Shown here: positions 53,399-62,810 of the stretch, one piece after another
How positions within the stretch are numbered: position 1 is the first letter of the stretch
How the letters are laid out: each line of letters begins with the position of its first letter
Assembly (NCBI GenBank): GCA_963703075.1
Contig: OY969786.1
Span: 3,410,001-3,474,000 of the forward strand
Length of the DNA stretch: 64,000 nt
Direction of reading: 5' to 3'
From: Korobacter sp963703075
GTDB taxonomy: Bacteria; Acidobacteriota; Terriglobia; Terriglobales; Acidobacteriaceae
The notes under the pieces: model-generated
What the model was told of the DNA's origin: nothing
Databases searched by the model: none
Seen by the model: the letters and a program-made list of their open reading frames with translations, nothing else
Program-made: the position numbers and the translations under genes

Positions 53399-54654
53399 TG
53401 CGCATGCTGCGGCTGGAAAGGTCGTCTCCGTTGATCGCGGAGATCGCGCGACGAGGTGCAGCGGATACCGCGCGCGTCGAACCCACCGTTCGTAAGATCG
53501 TGAACGATGTGCGGCAGGGTGGCGATCGGTCACTGCGCAAGTACGCCAGCAAGCTCGACGGACTGCCCGCAGGCGATTCCCTGCGAGTTTCTGCCGGTGA
53601 AATGAAGTCCGCGTGGGACAGTGCCGACCCCGAGTTCAAGACTGCCCTGAAAGCCGCCGCGAAGAATATCCGGCAATTCTGCCAATGGCAGATGCCACGC
53701 TCCTGGTCGAAGGCGGCGAGTGAAGGCGTTCAACTCGGCCAACTGGTGCGGCCGCTGGACTCAGTCGGTTGCTACGTTCCGGGCGGACGTTATCCTCTCC
53801 CCTCCACCGTCCTGATGACCGTCATTCCCGCCCAGATCGCCGGTATAGAACGAATCGTGGTGGTCTCCCCGAAGCCGGCCCGGGAGACGCTGGCCGCCGC
53901 GCATTTGCTCGGCGTGAACGAAATGTACCGGGTTGGCGGGGCGCAAGCCGTGGCGGCGCTGGCCTACGGAACCGAAGAAATCGAGTCGGTAGCGAAAATC
54001 GTCGGACCCGGCAACATCTACGTCACGACCGCGAAGAAACTCGTGGCCTTCGACTGCGGGATCGACATGCTGGCCGGGCCGACCGAAGCGGTGATCGTCA
54101 GCGACCACGGCACGGCCGAGTTCATTGCCGCCGATCTGGTGGCCCAGGCAGAACACGATCCGGAGACGTTGCTGATCTTTCTCACGACCCGGGCAGACCT
54201 CGCAAAGAGCGTCAAGCAGGAGGTGGTCAAACAATCCACGAGGAACCCGATCGCCCGGCAGGCTCTCGCCAAGCGCGGATACATCTTCGTCGCGCGCGAT
54301 ATGGGCCAGGCCATGGAGGCCGCGAATCAACTTGCTGCCGAGCACATCACCGTCGATGAAAATCTGCTGGACGCGGTTACCAGCGCAGGCTCGGTCTTCG
54401 TCGGAGACTACTCGGCGCAATCCTTTGGCGACTATGCCAGCGGCCCGAACCACGTTCTGCCCACCGGCGGTTTGGCGCGTGTGCGCGGCGGTCTCAGCGT
54501 CATGGACTACGTAAAGATCATCACCGTCCAACAAGTGTCGCGCGTCGGACTTCGGACGCTCGCTCCCATCGCCGCGACCCTGGCGGACTCCGAAGGACTG
54601 GTAGCGCACGCAAGTTCCGTGCGGATACGAGGTGCCTATGCTGGTCGCGCGTAA
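53398..54654 (+). CDS. hisD: Histidinol dehydrogenase
   Basis: From the ATG at 53398 (TGATG overlap with hisG) the protein has 418 residues. Family segments are GCYVPGGRYPLPSTVLMT, KIVGPGNIYVTTAKK and GPTEAVIVSD, with the catalytic His pair in QAEHDPE and LAAEHITVDE. It oxidises histidinol to histidine in the last two steps, using NAD+ and Zn. It is complete and tightly coupled to hisG; it overlaps hisC by 17 bases. Confidence 0.97.
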   Translation: MRMLRLERSSPLIAEIARRGAADTARVEPTVRKIVNDVRQGGDRSLRKYASKLDGLPAGDSLRVSAGEMKSAWDSADPEFKTALKAAAKNIRQFCQWQMPRSWSKAASEGVQLGQLVRPLDSVGCYVPGGRYPLPSTVLMTVIPAQIAGIERIVVVSPKPARETLAAAHLLGVNEMYRVGGAQAVAALAYGTEEIESVAKIVGPGNIYVTTAKKLVAFDCGIDMLAGPTEAVIVSDHGTAEFIAADLVAQAEHDPETLLIFLTTRADLAKSVKQEVVKQSTRNPIARQALAKRGYIFVARDMGQAMEAANQLAAEHITVDENLLDAVTSAGSVFVGDYSAQSFGDYASGPNHVLPTGGLARVRGGLSVMDYVKIITVQQVSRVGLRTLAPIAATLADSEGLVAHASSVRIRGAYAGRA

Positions 54655-55708
54655 GGCGGTGCAATCGCTGCCCACCTATCACCCGCCTTTGGCCAGCCGT
54701 AGCGGCTTGCGCATGGACTTCAATGAGAACACCCTGGGCTGCTCGCCGCGCGTTGCCGAAAAGCTGCACTTGATTTCACGCGAGGCGCTTGCCTGCTATC
54801 CGGAACGCGGCAGCGTGGAGTCCCAGGTCGCTTCGTTCCTCGGACGCAACCCCAACGAAGTGCTGCTCACCAACGGTGTCGATGAAGGCATCCATCTGCT
54901 CTGCGAAACCTACTTGGAGCCGGGCGACGAGGTACTCATCGTCGTGCCCACCTTCGCTATGTACGAGATCTATGCCCGGGCCACCGGCGCAACCGTGCGC
55001 AGTATTCCGGCGGGGAAAAACTTCGAATATCCGCAGGAAGCAGTGATGTCAGCGATCACCGACCGAACCCGCTTGATCGCAATCGCCAACCCAAACAATC
55101 CGACCGGTACGGTCGCCTCTTCAGACTTCCTTCTACAACTCGCGAAGGCCGCGCCACAAGCGGCTCTGCTCGTCGATGAAGCCTACTTCGAATTTCATGG
55201 TCAGACATTGATGGGCCAAGTCGGAGTGATTCCCAATCTGTTTGTCGCTCGAACTTTCTCCAAGGCCTATGGACTGGCAGGCCTTCGCATCGGCGTCCTC
55301 GCCGGTGAACACAATCAGATGACGATGGTCCGGCGCGTGAGTTCTCCCTATAACGTGAACGCCGCTGCCCTCGCTTGTCTTCCCGAAGCCCTCGCCGACC
55401 AGGACTACATTGCGCAATATGTCGCTGAAGTTCTGGCCAGCCGCTCGCGCCTCGAGCAATTCTTCTCGTCGCACGAACTTCCTTACTGGAAAAGCCATGC
55501 CAACTTCGTGCTTGCGCGATTTGGCGATCTCCGTGTTCCTTTCGTTGACGCCATGCGACAACGCGGCATCCTTGTGCGCGACCGTAACAGCGACCACGGC
55601 TGCGAAGGTTGCGTGCGCATCACCGCCGGAACCGCCGCGCAAACCGATATCCTTCTCTCGGCCATGAACGAAGTGCTGCGCGCACTGCGCGTCGGAGAGC
55701 TGCGATGA
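54638..55708 (+). CDS. hisC: Histidinol-phosphate aminotransferase
   Basis: I use the ATG at 54638 (GAGGT upstream); a GTG two codons earlier is possible. The protein has 356 residues. The class I/II aminotransferase fold shows RMDFNENTLGCSP, ANPNNPTGT, DEAYFEFHG and the PLP lysine in ARTFSKAYGLAGLRIG. It transaminates imidazole-acetol phosphate. It overlaps hisD by 17 bases and hisB by 4. Confidence 0.96.
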   Translation: MLVARKAVQSLPTYHPPLASRSGLRMDFNENTLGCSPRVAEKLHLISREALACYPERGSVESQVASFLGRNPNEVLLTNGVDEGIHLLCETYLEPGDEVLIVVPTFAMYEIYARATGATVRSIPAGKNFEYPQEAVMSAITDRTRLIAIANPNNPTGTVASSDFLLQLAKAAPQAALLVDEAYFEFHGQTLMGQVGVIPNLFVARTFSKAYGLAGLRIGVLAGEHNQMTMVRRVSSPYNVNAAALACLPEALADQDYIAQYVAEVLASRSRLEQFFSSHELPYWKSHANFVLARFGDLRVPFVDAMRQRGILVRDRNSDHGCEGCVRITAGTAAQTDILLSAMNEVLRALRVGELR

Positions 55709-56292
55709 GAAAAGCCATTATCGATCGCAATACGGCGGAAACTAAGATTCGTCTCGAGCTGCGAATCGACGGCAAAGGCCAATACGATATCGCCACCGGA
55801 ATCCGGTTCTTCGACCACATGCTTGACCTCTTCGCCCGCCATGGCGCCTTCGACCTCAAACTGCGCTGCGACGGCGATCTCGACGTCGATCAGCATCACA
55901 CCGTGGAAGATGTCGGCATCGCGCTGGGGCAGGCCTTTACCAAGGCTCTTGGAGACAAGGTCGGAATTCTGCGCGCCGGTTACTTCATCATGCCGATGGA
56001 CGAGACCCTCGCCCTCGCCGCCATCGATTTGAGCGGCCGCAGCGCCTATGCGGTCGACACCAAGGTCAAGGTTCGCCTCGTCGGCGATCTCCAAACCGAA
56101 TTGATAGACGATTTCTTCGAAGCCTTCAGCCGCGGCGCGCTCGCCAACGTCCATATCAAGGTGATGTACGGCCGATCCAACCATCACAAGATCGAAGCCT
56201 GCTTTAAGGCATTTGCGCGGGCGCTCCGCTTCGCCTGCTCGAAAGACAAAAGGCTGGCCAGCGTGTTGCCGAGCACCAAGGGGCTGCTGTGA
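55705..56292 (+). CDS. hisB: Imidazoleglycerol-phosphate dehydratase
   Basis: The protein has 195 residues, the monofunctional form without a histidinol-phosphatase domain. Duplicated metal-binding motifs are seen in GIRFFDHMLDLFARHG, DQHHTVEDVGIALG and the C-terminal GRSNHHKIEACFKA. It dehydrates IGP to imidazole-acetol phosphate. The start is the ATGA overlap with hisC. Since no phosphatase is fused or adjacent, the HisN-type step is supplied from elsewhere. Confidence 0.97.
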   Translation: MRKAIIDRNTAETKIRLELRIDGKGQYDIATGIRFFDHMLDLFARHGAFDLKLRCDGDLDVDQHHTVEDVGIALGQAFTKALGDKVGILRAGYFIMPMDETLALAAIDLSGRSAYAVDTKVKVRLVGDLQTELIDDFFEAFSRGALANVHIKVMYGRSNHHKIEACFKAFARALRFACSKDKRLASVLPSTKGLL

Positions 56293-56885
56293 TTGCCATC
56301 CTCGATTACGGCGCGGGCAACCTCACCTCGGTCGCCAAGGCGCTGCGCCATCTCGGCGCGGAGTCCCAAATCACTGCCGATCCAGCCGCAGTGCGGAATG
56401 CCCACGCCGTCGTCCTGCCGGGCGTAGGCCACTTCGCCTCAACCTCCATCATCGGCGAACTTGGGCTGACCGCTGCTATTCGCGAGGCAATCCGCGAAGG
56501 CAAGCCTTTTCTCGGCATCTGCGTTGGCCTGCAATGGATGTTCGAAGGGAGTGAGGAAGCCCCCGAAGTTACCGGGCTCGGCTGCTTCAACGGTGTCTGC
56601 CAGCGCTTTCCCGCCGACGCTCGCGTGCCGCACGTGGGATGGAACCAGGTCCGCATCACCAGGCCCTCACGCCTGCTCGAAGAGATTGCGGATAACAGCT
56701 ACGTGTATTACACCCATTCCTACTTCGCGCCGGTTGTGCCGGAAACTGTCGCCGTCACGGACTATGGCTGTGCATTCACCGCAATCGCCGAAAAGGACAA
56801 CGCCTTCGCGGTGCAATTTCATCCCGAAAAATCGGGCGCAACGGGTTTGACGCTGCTGCGTAATTTCACGAGGTTGGCATGCTGA
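56289..56885 (+). CDS. hisH: Imidazole glycerol phosphate synthase, glutaminase subunit
   Basis: The protein has 198 residues and starts with GTG at 56289, overlapping the hisB stop (GTGA). The class I amidotransferase triad is visible: nucleophile Cys in LGICVGLQ and His/Glu in VQFHPEKSG. PGVGHF is also typical. It delivers ammonia to HisF through the HisFH interface. The order hisB-hisH-hisF is normal, although hisA usually sits between hisH and hisF; here it follows hisF. Confidence 0.97.
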   Translation: MIAILDYGAGNLTSVAKALRHLGAESQITADPAAVRNAHAVVLPGVGHFASTSIIGELGLTAAIREAIREGKPFLGICVGLQWMFEGSEEAPEVTGLGCFNGVCQRFPADARVPHVGWNQVRITRPSRLLEEIADNSYVYYTHSYFAPVVPETVAVTDYGCAFTAIAEKDNAFAVQFHPEKSGATGLTLLRNFTRLAC

Positions 56886-57640
56886 CGAAACGAATCATCG
56901 CCTGTCTCGACGTCCGCGACGGTCGCGTCGTGAAAGGCGTCAACTTCGTCAACCTGCGCGATGCCGGCTCGCCTGCGGAACTTGCGCATGCCCACGCCCG
57001 GGCTGGCGCCGACGAAATCGTCCTGCTCGATATCACTGCAACCTATGAGCATCGTGGCACGCTTCTGAAAACCGTTCGCGATACCGCGAAGGAACTCTTT
57101 ATCCCATTCACCGTTGGTGGCGGAATCCGCTCGCTCGATGACGCGCATGCCATCTTCGAGGCTGGTGCCGACAAGATCGCGGTCAACTCCGCGGCCATCG
57201 TGCATCCGGAGCTCATCACCAGCATCGCTGCCCGTTTCGGGTCGCAAGCTGTGGTGCTGGCCATCGACGCAAAACGGCAAAACGACAGGTGGGAAGTGTT
57301 TACCACCGGCGGCCGCCACCCTACCGGCTTCGACGCCGTGGAGTGGGCGATGCAAGGCGAATCCCGCGGCGCCGGCGAGATTTTGCTGACCTCCATGGAC
57401 TGCGACGGCACCCGCACCGGCTTCGATTGTGAACTGACGGCCGCAATTGCCTCGCGCGTCTCGATTCCTGTCATCGCCTCCGGAGGCGCGGGTGAATCGG
57501 CGCACTTCGTCGACGTTTTCCGGCGGGGCCGCGCTGACGCTGCCTTGGCTGCTTCAATTTTTCATTTCGGAGTTCATGACGTGAACGAACTGAAACAGGC
57601 TCTTGCCTCCCAGGGCATTCCCATGAGGCTCGCATGCTGA
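56879..57640 (+). CDS. hisF: Imidazole glycerol phosphate synthase, cyclase subunit
   Basis: The protein has 253 residues and is a (beta/alpha)8 barrel. It starts LTKRIIACLDVRDGRVVKG, with the catalytic Asp in CLDVRDG and a second in LLTSMDCDGTRTGFD. Phosphate-binding loops are FTVGGGIRS and VIASGGAG. It cyclises PRFAR with ammonia to give IGP and AICAR. The ATG overlaps hisH by 7 bases, and its end overlaps hisA by 7. Confidence 0.97.
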   Translation: MLTKRIIACLDVRDGRVVKGVNFVNLRDAGSPAELAHAHARAGADEIVLLDITATYEHRGTLLKTVRDTAKELFIPFTVGGGIRSLDDAHAIFEAGADKIAVNSAAIVHPELITSIAARFGSQAVVLAIDAKRQNDRWEVFTTGGRHPTGFDAVEWAMQGESRGAGEILLTSMDCDGTRTGFDCELTAAIASRVSIPVIASGGAGESAHFVDVFRRGRADAALAASIFHFGVHDVNELKQALASQGIPMRLAC

Positions 57641-58330
57641 TCCCTTCAATCGATCTAATGGGCGGAAAAATTGTTCAGCTCGTACAGGGCGAGACCAAGG
57701 CCTACGAGACCACCGAGTTCGACGAATGGTGCGACCGCTTTGCCGGCTTCCCCCTGGTGCAGTTGATCGACCTGGACGCCGCCAAACGCCAGGGCGACAA
57801 TCGTCCGCTCATCGCGCGGATTTTGCAGCGCCTTCCCTGCCAGGTCGGTGGCGGGGTGCGTGATCTCGCGAATGCGCAAGGGTTGCTCGCAATAGGAGCG
57901 AAGCGCGTGATCGTAGGCTCGTCCTTGATTCGCGAAGCCAAGCCGGACACCGAGTTTGCGCGTTTTCTCGCCGACACCTGCGGAGCGGGACCACATTGTC
58001 GCCGCCATCGATTCGCGCGCAGGACGCATTGCGGTTCGCGGCTGGCAGCAAGCCACGGCGCTTACTCCGGAGGAGATGATCGATGCGTTGGAGCCGTTTG
58101 TTTCTGCGTTCCTGTACACCCATATCGATACCGAGGGCCTGTTGGCGGGTTTTCCTGTTGAATTAGCCCGCACGTTGCGAGCAAGAACCAAGCGCCAGCT
58201 CATTGTTGCCGGTGGCATTCGCTCGCAAGAGGAGATCGACGCGCTCGACGCAATCGGCGCGGATGCCGTCGTCGGAATGGCGATTTATACCGGTAAACTC
58301 GACGTTGTCTCTCCCAAAAATCATGGCTGA
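57634..58330 (+). pseudogene. hisA: hisA (ProFAR isomerase) interrupted by a one-base frameshift
   Basis: The first frame (from 57634) has the HisA start LIPSIDLMGGKIVQLVQG, with catalytic Asp in SIDLMGG, and the phosphate loop QVGGGVRD. It is intact to FARFLADTCGA near 57985. The remaining family sequence lies one frame over: HIVAAIDSRAGRIAVRGW, with the second catalytic Asp, through VAGGIRSQEEIDAL to the stop at 58330. Removing one G from the GGG at about 57986-57989 gives TCGADHIVAAIDSR, a normal HisA of about 231 residues. Every other his gene is intact, so an assembly error is likely. It overlaps ppc by 8 bases. Confidence 0.9.
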
Positions 58331-61046
58331 AATGTCCGCCCAACGCCCGCTGTGGAGCGCGCCCGACCAGCACGAGCGTCTGCTCGAACTCACCGCTGCC
58401 ACCGACGATCCGCGCAAAGAGCGTCCACTCCGTCGCGATGTGCGCTCCCTCGGCATCCTGCTGGGCCGCGTCCTGGTCGAACAGGCTGGCCAGTCGCTGT
58501 TCGAAGCTGTAGAACGGCTGCGCAATTTATTGATCGAGCATCGCGAACAACAGCGATCGGACAATGATTCCGCCTTGCTGGAGCAGGCGCAAGAGTTTGT
58601 TCGCTCGCTCGACCTGACCTCCGCCTATCGCATCAGTAAGGCATTCGGCACGTATTTCGAACTGACGAACCTGGCTGAGACTAACCACCGAAAGCGCCGG
58701 AGACGCGCTGCCCAACTGCACGCCGAGCAGCCACCTCAGTCCGGCTCATTTCGCGGCACCTTGCTCGAATTGCGCGAAGAAGGTCTGTCCGCCGAGGAAG
58801 TGCTTGCCGGATTGCGCGAGGTTGAGGTCGTTCCCGTTTTCACCGCGCATCCTACCGAGATCACCCGCCGCACCACGCTCCTGAAGCTGCGTCGTATTGC
58901 CACCGAAATCGCGCTTCTCGACGACCTGCCGCTCTCCGATGCCGATGCCGCCGAGCACGAATCTACCTTGCTTTCGGAAATCAGCGCTCTCTGGCAGACC
59001 GATGAAGTCCGACTGAATCGTCCCAGCGTCGACGACGAAATCCGCAGCGGCATCCGCTATTTCAATCTTTCCCTCTTCGAGACCGTTCCGAGGATCTACG
59101 AGGAAATGAGCGACGCATTCAACGCCGTCTATCAACACAAGATCGCGCCCGTCGACCTTCCCATCGTCCTCCGCTTCGGCTCATGGATCGGCGGAGATCG
59201 CGACGGCAATCCCCTGGTCACAGCAGAACGTACCCGCGATGCCCTCGCCATGGCTCGCGATGCGGTGCTGCATCACTACATCGATCAGGCGCGATCCCTG
59301 GCCCGCCGTTTGAGCATCTCCGAACACCAGATTGCTGCCTCCGACGGCCTCCGCACGACCTTGGAATCCTATTCCCAGTTGATTCCCCAGCCTCCGCCAG
59401 AGTATGAGCGCACTCCGCAGCCTGAGCTCTACCGCCGGCTCCTCCTGTTGATGATGGTGCGCCTTGCGCATGCCAACGCCTCCACCGCGGCGGGTCCGAT
59501 CGCCTACCCTTCGGCCACGGACTTTGAAGACGACCTTCGTTTGATTCGGTCGAGCCTCGAAGAAAATTCTGGCAGCCGCATGGCCCTGCGCATCCTCGAT
59601 CCCTTGCTCTTGAAGGTACGCACCTTCGGCTTTCAACTGCATACGCTCGACATCCGCCAGCATGCGAAGCTCCATGCACAAACCTTGTGCGAGAAGGATG
59701 CCTCCGATCAGACCGCAGAAGTCCTCCAAACATTTCGCACCGTAGCCGAGGAGAAGCATCGCTACGGCGGATCCGTAATTCGTCAGTACGTGGTGAGCGG
59801 CGCAGAGTCGGAGAAGGATGTGTTCGCTGTCACCGAACTTGCCAAAAAGGCCGGCGTGTCCATGGCCGCATCCGGCCACGATCCCGGGCTGATGTCTGTC
59901 CCGCTTTTCGAGTCCATCGCATCTCTAAGAGATGCCGCAGATGTGATGCGACGCGCGTGGTCCAACCATGATTACCGGCGGCTCCTCGACTCCTGGAACG
60001 GTTGGCAGGAGGTCATGCTCGGCTATTCCGACTCCAATAAAGACGGCGGCATGCTGACCAGCACTTGGGAGATATATCGGGCCCATCGTGCCTTGCACCA
60101 GGCCGCCCGCGAGTTCGGCGTGAAGTTAAGAATCTTCCACGGGCGCGGCGGCACCGTCGGACGCGGCGGCGGACCGACGCACTCCGCGATTCTGGCCCAG
60201 CCCGCCGGAGATTTCTCCGGACACATCCGCATTACCGAGCAAGGCGAGGTCCTCAACTGGAAATATGCCGACCCGCTGCTCGCCGAGTGGAACCTTGAAG
60301 TGATGACCGCTGCCTCCCTGCGCGTGCTCCTGCGCCGCAACTCCGAGGAGAATCCCAAATGGCACGTAGCCATGGAAGAGTTATCGACCGATGCCTTCGG
60401 CTTCTATCGTCGGCACGTCGCTGAGAATCCTGAGCTTCTTCAGTATTTCGAATCGGCCACGCCCGTCAACGAAATGGAACTCGCGCGTGCCGGATCTCGC
60501 CCCGCACGGCGCAGCGCAAACAAGACGTTGAACGATCTGCGCGCCATCCCCTGGGTCTTTGGCTGGATGCAGAGCCGTCACGCGCTTCCCGCGTGGTTCG
60601 GCGTCGGCCACGCCTTCGAGAAATTCGCAACTACTCCCGCGAAGATCGCTCTGCTTCGCGAGATGCTCGGCGAATTTCCCGTCTTTCTCGACATGGTCCG
60701 CAACGTCGAACTGGCCATGGCCAAAGCCGATCTCTCGATTGCGAGGCTCTACTCCACCCTCGTGCCGGACGCCGCGCTCCGCGAGCGCATCTTTAGCCTG
60801 ATCGCGGAAGAGTTCACCCGGACCCGCCGGCAGCTGCTCTCGCTCAAAAACCAGCAGGAACTCCTCGACGGCAATCCCGTGCTCTTGCGTTCGATCCGGT
60901 TGCGTAACCCGTATGTCGATCCGTTGAGCTTGATCCAGGTGGAACTCCTCCGCCGTAAGCGCGCCGGAGAAAACAGCGAGGAGCTGAATTACGCTCTTGG
61001 TTCCACCATGAACGGCATTGCCGCCGGCTTGCACAACACTGGATAA
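58323..61046 (+). CDS. ppc: Phosphoenolpyruvate carboxylase
   Basis: From the ATG at 58323 the protein has 907 residues, typical for bacterial PEPC. Diagnostic sites are VFTAHPTEITRRT (catalytic His), GGDRDGNP, GYSDSNKDGG, the loop FHGRGGTVGRGGGPTH and the C-terminus GIAAGLHNTG. It carboxylates PEP to oxaloacetate, feeding the citric acid cycle. Its first codons overlap the end of hisA by 8 bases, so it is probably read on the his transcript. That link to histidine synthesis is unusual; it may also have its own promoter. An ATG three codons on is an alternative start. Confidence 0.96.
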   Translation: MAEMSAQRPLWSAPDQHERLLELTAATDDPRKERPLRRDVRSLGILLGRVLVEQAGQSLFEAVERLRNLLIEHREQQRSDNDSALLEQAQEFVRSLDLTSAYRISKAFGTYFELTNLAETNHRKRRRRAAQLHAEQPPQSGSFRGTLLELREEGLSAEEVLAGLREVEVVPVFTAHPTEITRRTTLLKLRRIATEIALLDDLPLSDADAAEHESTLLSEISALWQTDEVRLNRPSVDDEIRSGIRYFNLSLFETVPRIYEEMSDAFNAVYQHKIAPVDLPIVLRFGSWIGGDRDGNPLVTAERTRDALAMARDAVLHHYIDQARSLARRLSISEHQIAASDGLRTTLESYSQLIPQPPPEYERTPQPELYRRLLLLMMVRLAHANASTAAGPIAYPSATDFEDDLRLIRSSLEENSGSRMALRILDPLLLKVRTFGFQLHTLDIRQHAKLHAQTLCEKDASDQTAEVLQTFRTVAEEKHRYGGSVIRQYVVSGAESEKDVFAVTELAKKAGVSMAASGHDPGLMSVPLFESIASLRDAADVMRRAWSNHDYRRLLDSWNGWQEVMLGYSDSNKDGGMLTSTWEIYRAHRALHQAAREFGVKLRIFHGRGGTVGRGGGPTHSAILAQPAGDFSGHIRITEQGEVLNWKYADPLLAEWNLEVMTAASLRVLLRRNSEENPKWHVAMEELSTDAFGFYRRHVAENPELLQYFESATPVNEMELARAGSRPARRSANKTLNDLRAIPWVFGWMQSRHALPAWFGVGHAFEKFATTPAKIALLREMLGEFPVFLDMVRNVELAMAKADLSIARLYSTLVPDAALRERIFSLIAEEFTRTRRQLLSLKNQQELLDGNPVLLRSIRLRNPYVDPLSLIQVELLRRKRAGENSEELNYALGSTMNGIAAGLHNTG

Positions 61047-61113
61047 ACGGACGCTTTGAATCGCCTCGGCATCAGGTAACATCTCAAGTCCCTGAACCAG
61101 GTAGGAGAGAAGC

Positions 61114-62793
61114 ATGTCCACCCCGCAACTCCCAATCGGCTTCGATGCCCAACAGCAGGCATTCCCTCATCTCACGGACGCGCAGATCGCACGCCTCATG
61201 CCTGCTGGAAAAGTTCGCGATGTCATAGCTGGGGAAATCCTCTTTGAACCCGGCGATGCCTCTCTTCCCTTCTTCGTGTTGCTCAGCGGTGGGTTGGAGA
61301 TCGTGCAGCCGGTCGCTGGCGGAGAGCGTCCGATTGTGACCTATGACGCCCACCAGTTCGCCGGTGAAATGGCGCTGGTCTCTGGCCAGCGCAGCCTGGC
61401 GCGCGCCCGGGTGACCGAGACCGGAAAGTTTCTCGAAATCCCCCCTGAAGGCCTGCGCGCCATCGTGGCGACAGACTCCGAGCTCAGCGAAATCCTGTTG
61501 CGCGCTTTCATCCTGCGACGCCTCGCGCTGATCCAGGGAAACTTCGGCAACCTCGTTCTGCTGGGATCGCGGCACTCCGCTCAAACCCTCCGGCTGCGCG
61601 AGTTCCTGGGCCGCAATGCTCATCCTTACAACTACGTCGACCTGGATACCGACAAGTCTGCCCAGGAGATGCTCGATCGCTTCCAGGTAAAGGTTTCCGA
61701 AATCCCCGTCATCATCTGCAGCGGCGGAAACGTGTTGCGCAATCCCACCCCGCAGCAACTGGCGGAGTGCATTGGCATGAACTTGAACATCGATACCAAG
61801 CAGACCCGCGACATCGTGATCGTGGGCGCCGGCCCGTCAGGACTTGCCGCGGCTGTCTATGCGGCTTCAGAAGGTCTGGATGCTTTGGTGATCGAGATTG
61901 CCGCCCCCGGCGGGCAGGCTGGATCAAGTTCCAAGATCGAAAATTATCTCGGCTTCCCCACCGGTGTCTCCGGCTTCGAGCTGGCATCGCGCGCCCTGAC
62001 CCAGGCACGAAAATTCGGGGCGCAAATGATGATCGCGCACGAAGTCGTCGAACTGCGCTGCGGTCGCCGTCCATATGAAGTGGTTCTCGACGATGGCAAC
62101 GCCATCGCCGCCCGGGCTATCGTCATCTCGACCGGTGCGCAGTACAACAAGCCGCCCCTCGAACACCTTAAGAAATTCGAAGGCCAGGGCGTGTATTACG
62201 GCGCGACCTTCATCGAGTCGCAACTCTGCGAAGGCGAAGAGGTCATTGTCGTGGGTGGCGGGAACTCGGCCGGCCAGGCTGCCATGTACCTTTCACAAAC
62301 TGCGCGCAAAGTGCACATGCTGGTCCGTGCGGGCGGCCTGTCAAACTCCATGTCGCGCTACCTCATCCATCGCATCGAGGAGAATCCCAACATCGAAATG
62401 CATTTCAAGACCGAGATCGTAGGTCTTGATGGAGACAACGAACTTCAGCAAGTTACCTGGGAAGACCGCACCTCGGGCGAGAAGACTACCCGCGACATCT
62501 GCCGTGTCTTCATCATGGCGGGCGCATCTCCCCGGACCGCGTGGCTGCGCGGCTGCCTCGCTCTCGACGATAAAGGATTCATCCTTACCGGCCGCGATCT
62601 CGATGCCGCCACCGGTTCCGCAGTCGCCGCTGCATGGCCCCTCAACCGGCCGCCCCAGATGCTCGAGACCAGCCTCCCCGGGGTGTTTGCTGTAGGCGAT
62701 GTTCGTGCCGGAAACGTGAAGCGCGTGGCCTCCGCCGTCGGGGAAGGCGCCATCTCCGTGCACATGGTGCACCGCGTCCTGGCGGAGATCTAG
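61114..62793 (+). CDS. Fusion of cNMP-binding, thioredoxin-like and thioredoxin-reductase-like domains
   Basis: The protein has 559 residues; AGGAGAGAAGC precedes the ATG. Residues about 20-135 form a Crp-like cyclic-nucleotide-binding domain (ILFEPGDASLPFFVLLSGG). Residues 145-225 resemble a glutaredoxin/thioredoxin-like fold without CxxC. Residues 230-559 are a thioredoxin-reductase-like flavoprotein with FAD loop VGAGPSGLAAA (237-247) and NADPH loop GGGNSAGQAA (381-390). The position of the redox CATC motif reads GATF (363-366), so it cannot work as a classical thioredoxin reductase. A ligand-controlled NADPH-flavin reductase for another acceptor is inferred. Which ligand binds is unknown. 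Confidence 0.9.
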   Translation: MSTPQLPIGFDAQQQAFPHLTDAQIARLMPAGKVRDVIAGEILFEPGDASLPFFVLLSGGLEIVQPVAGGERPIVTYDAHQFAGEMALVSGQRSLARARVTETGKFLEIPPEGLRAIVATDSELSEILLRAFILRRLALIQGNFGNLVLLGSRHSAQTLRLREFLGRNAHPYNYVDLDTDKSAQEMLDRFQVKVSEIPVIICSGGNVLRNPTPQQLAECIGMNLNIDTKQTRDIVIVGAGPSGLAAAVYAASEGLDALVIEIAAPGGQAGSSSKIENYLGFPTGVSGFELASRALTQARKFGAQMMIAHEVVELRCGRRPYEVVLDDGNAIAARAIVISTGAQYNKPPLEHLKKFEGQGVYYGATFIESQLCEGEEVIVVGGGNSAGQAAMYLSQTARKVHMLVRAGGLSNSMSRYLIHRIEENPNIEMHFKTEIVGLDGDNELQQVTWEDRTSGEKTTRDICRVFIMAGASPRTAWLRGCLALDDKGFILTGRDLDAATGSAVAAAWPLNRPPQMLETSLPGVFAVGDVRAGNVKRVASAVGEGAISVHMVHRVLAEI

Positions 62794-62810
62794 ATCCTGC
62801 ATGCTGTGGG

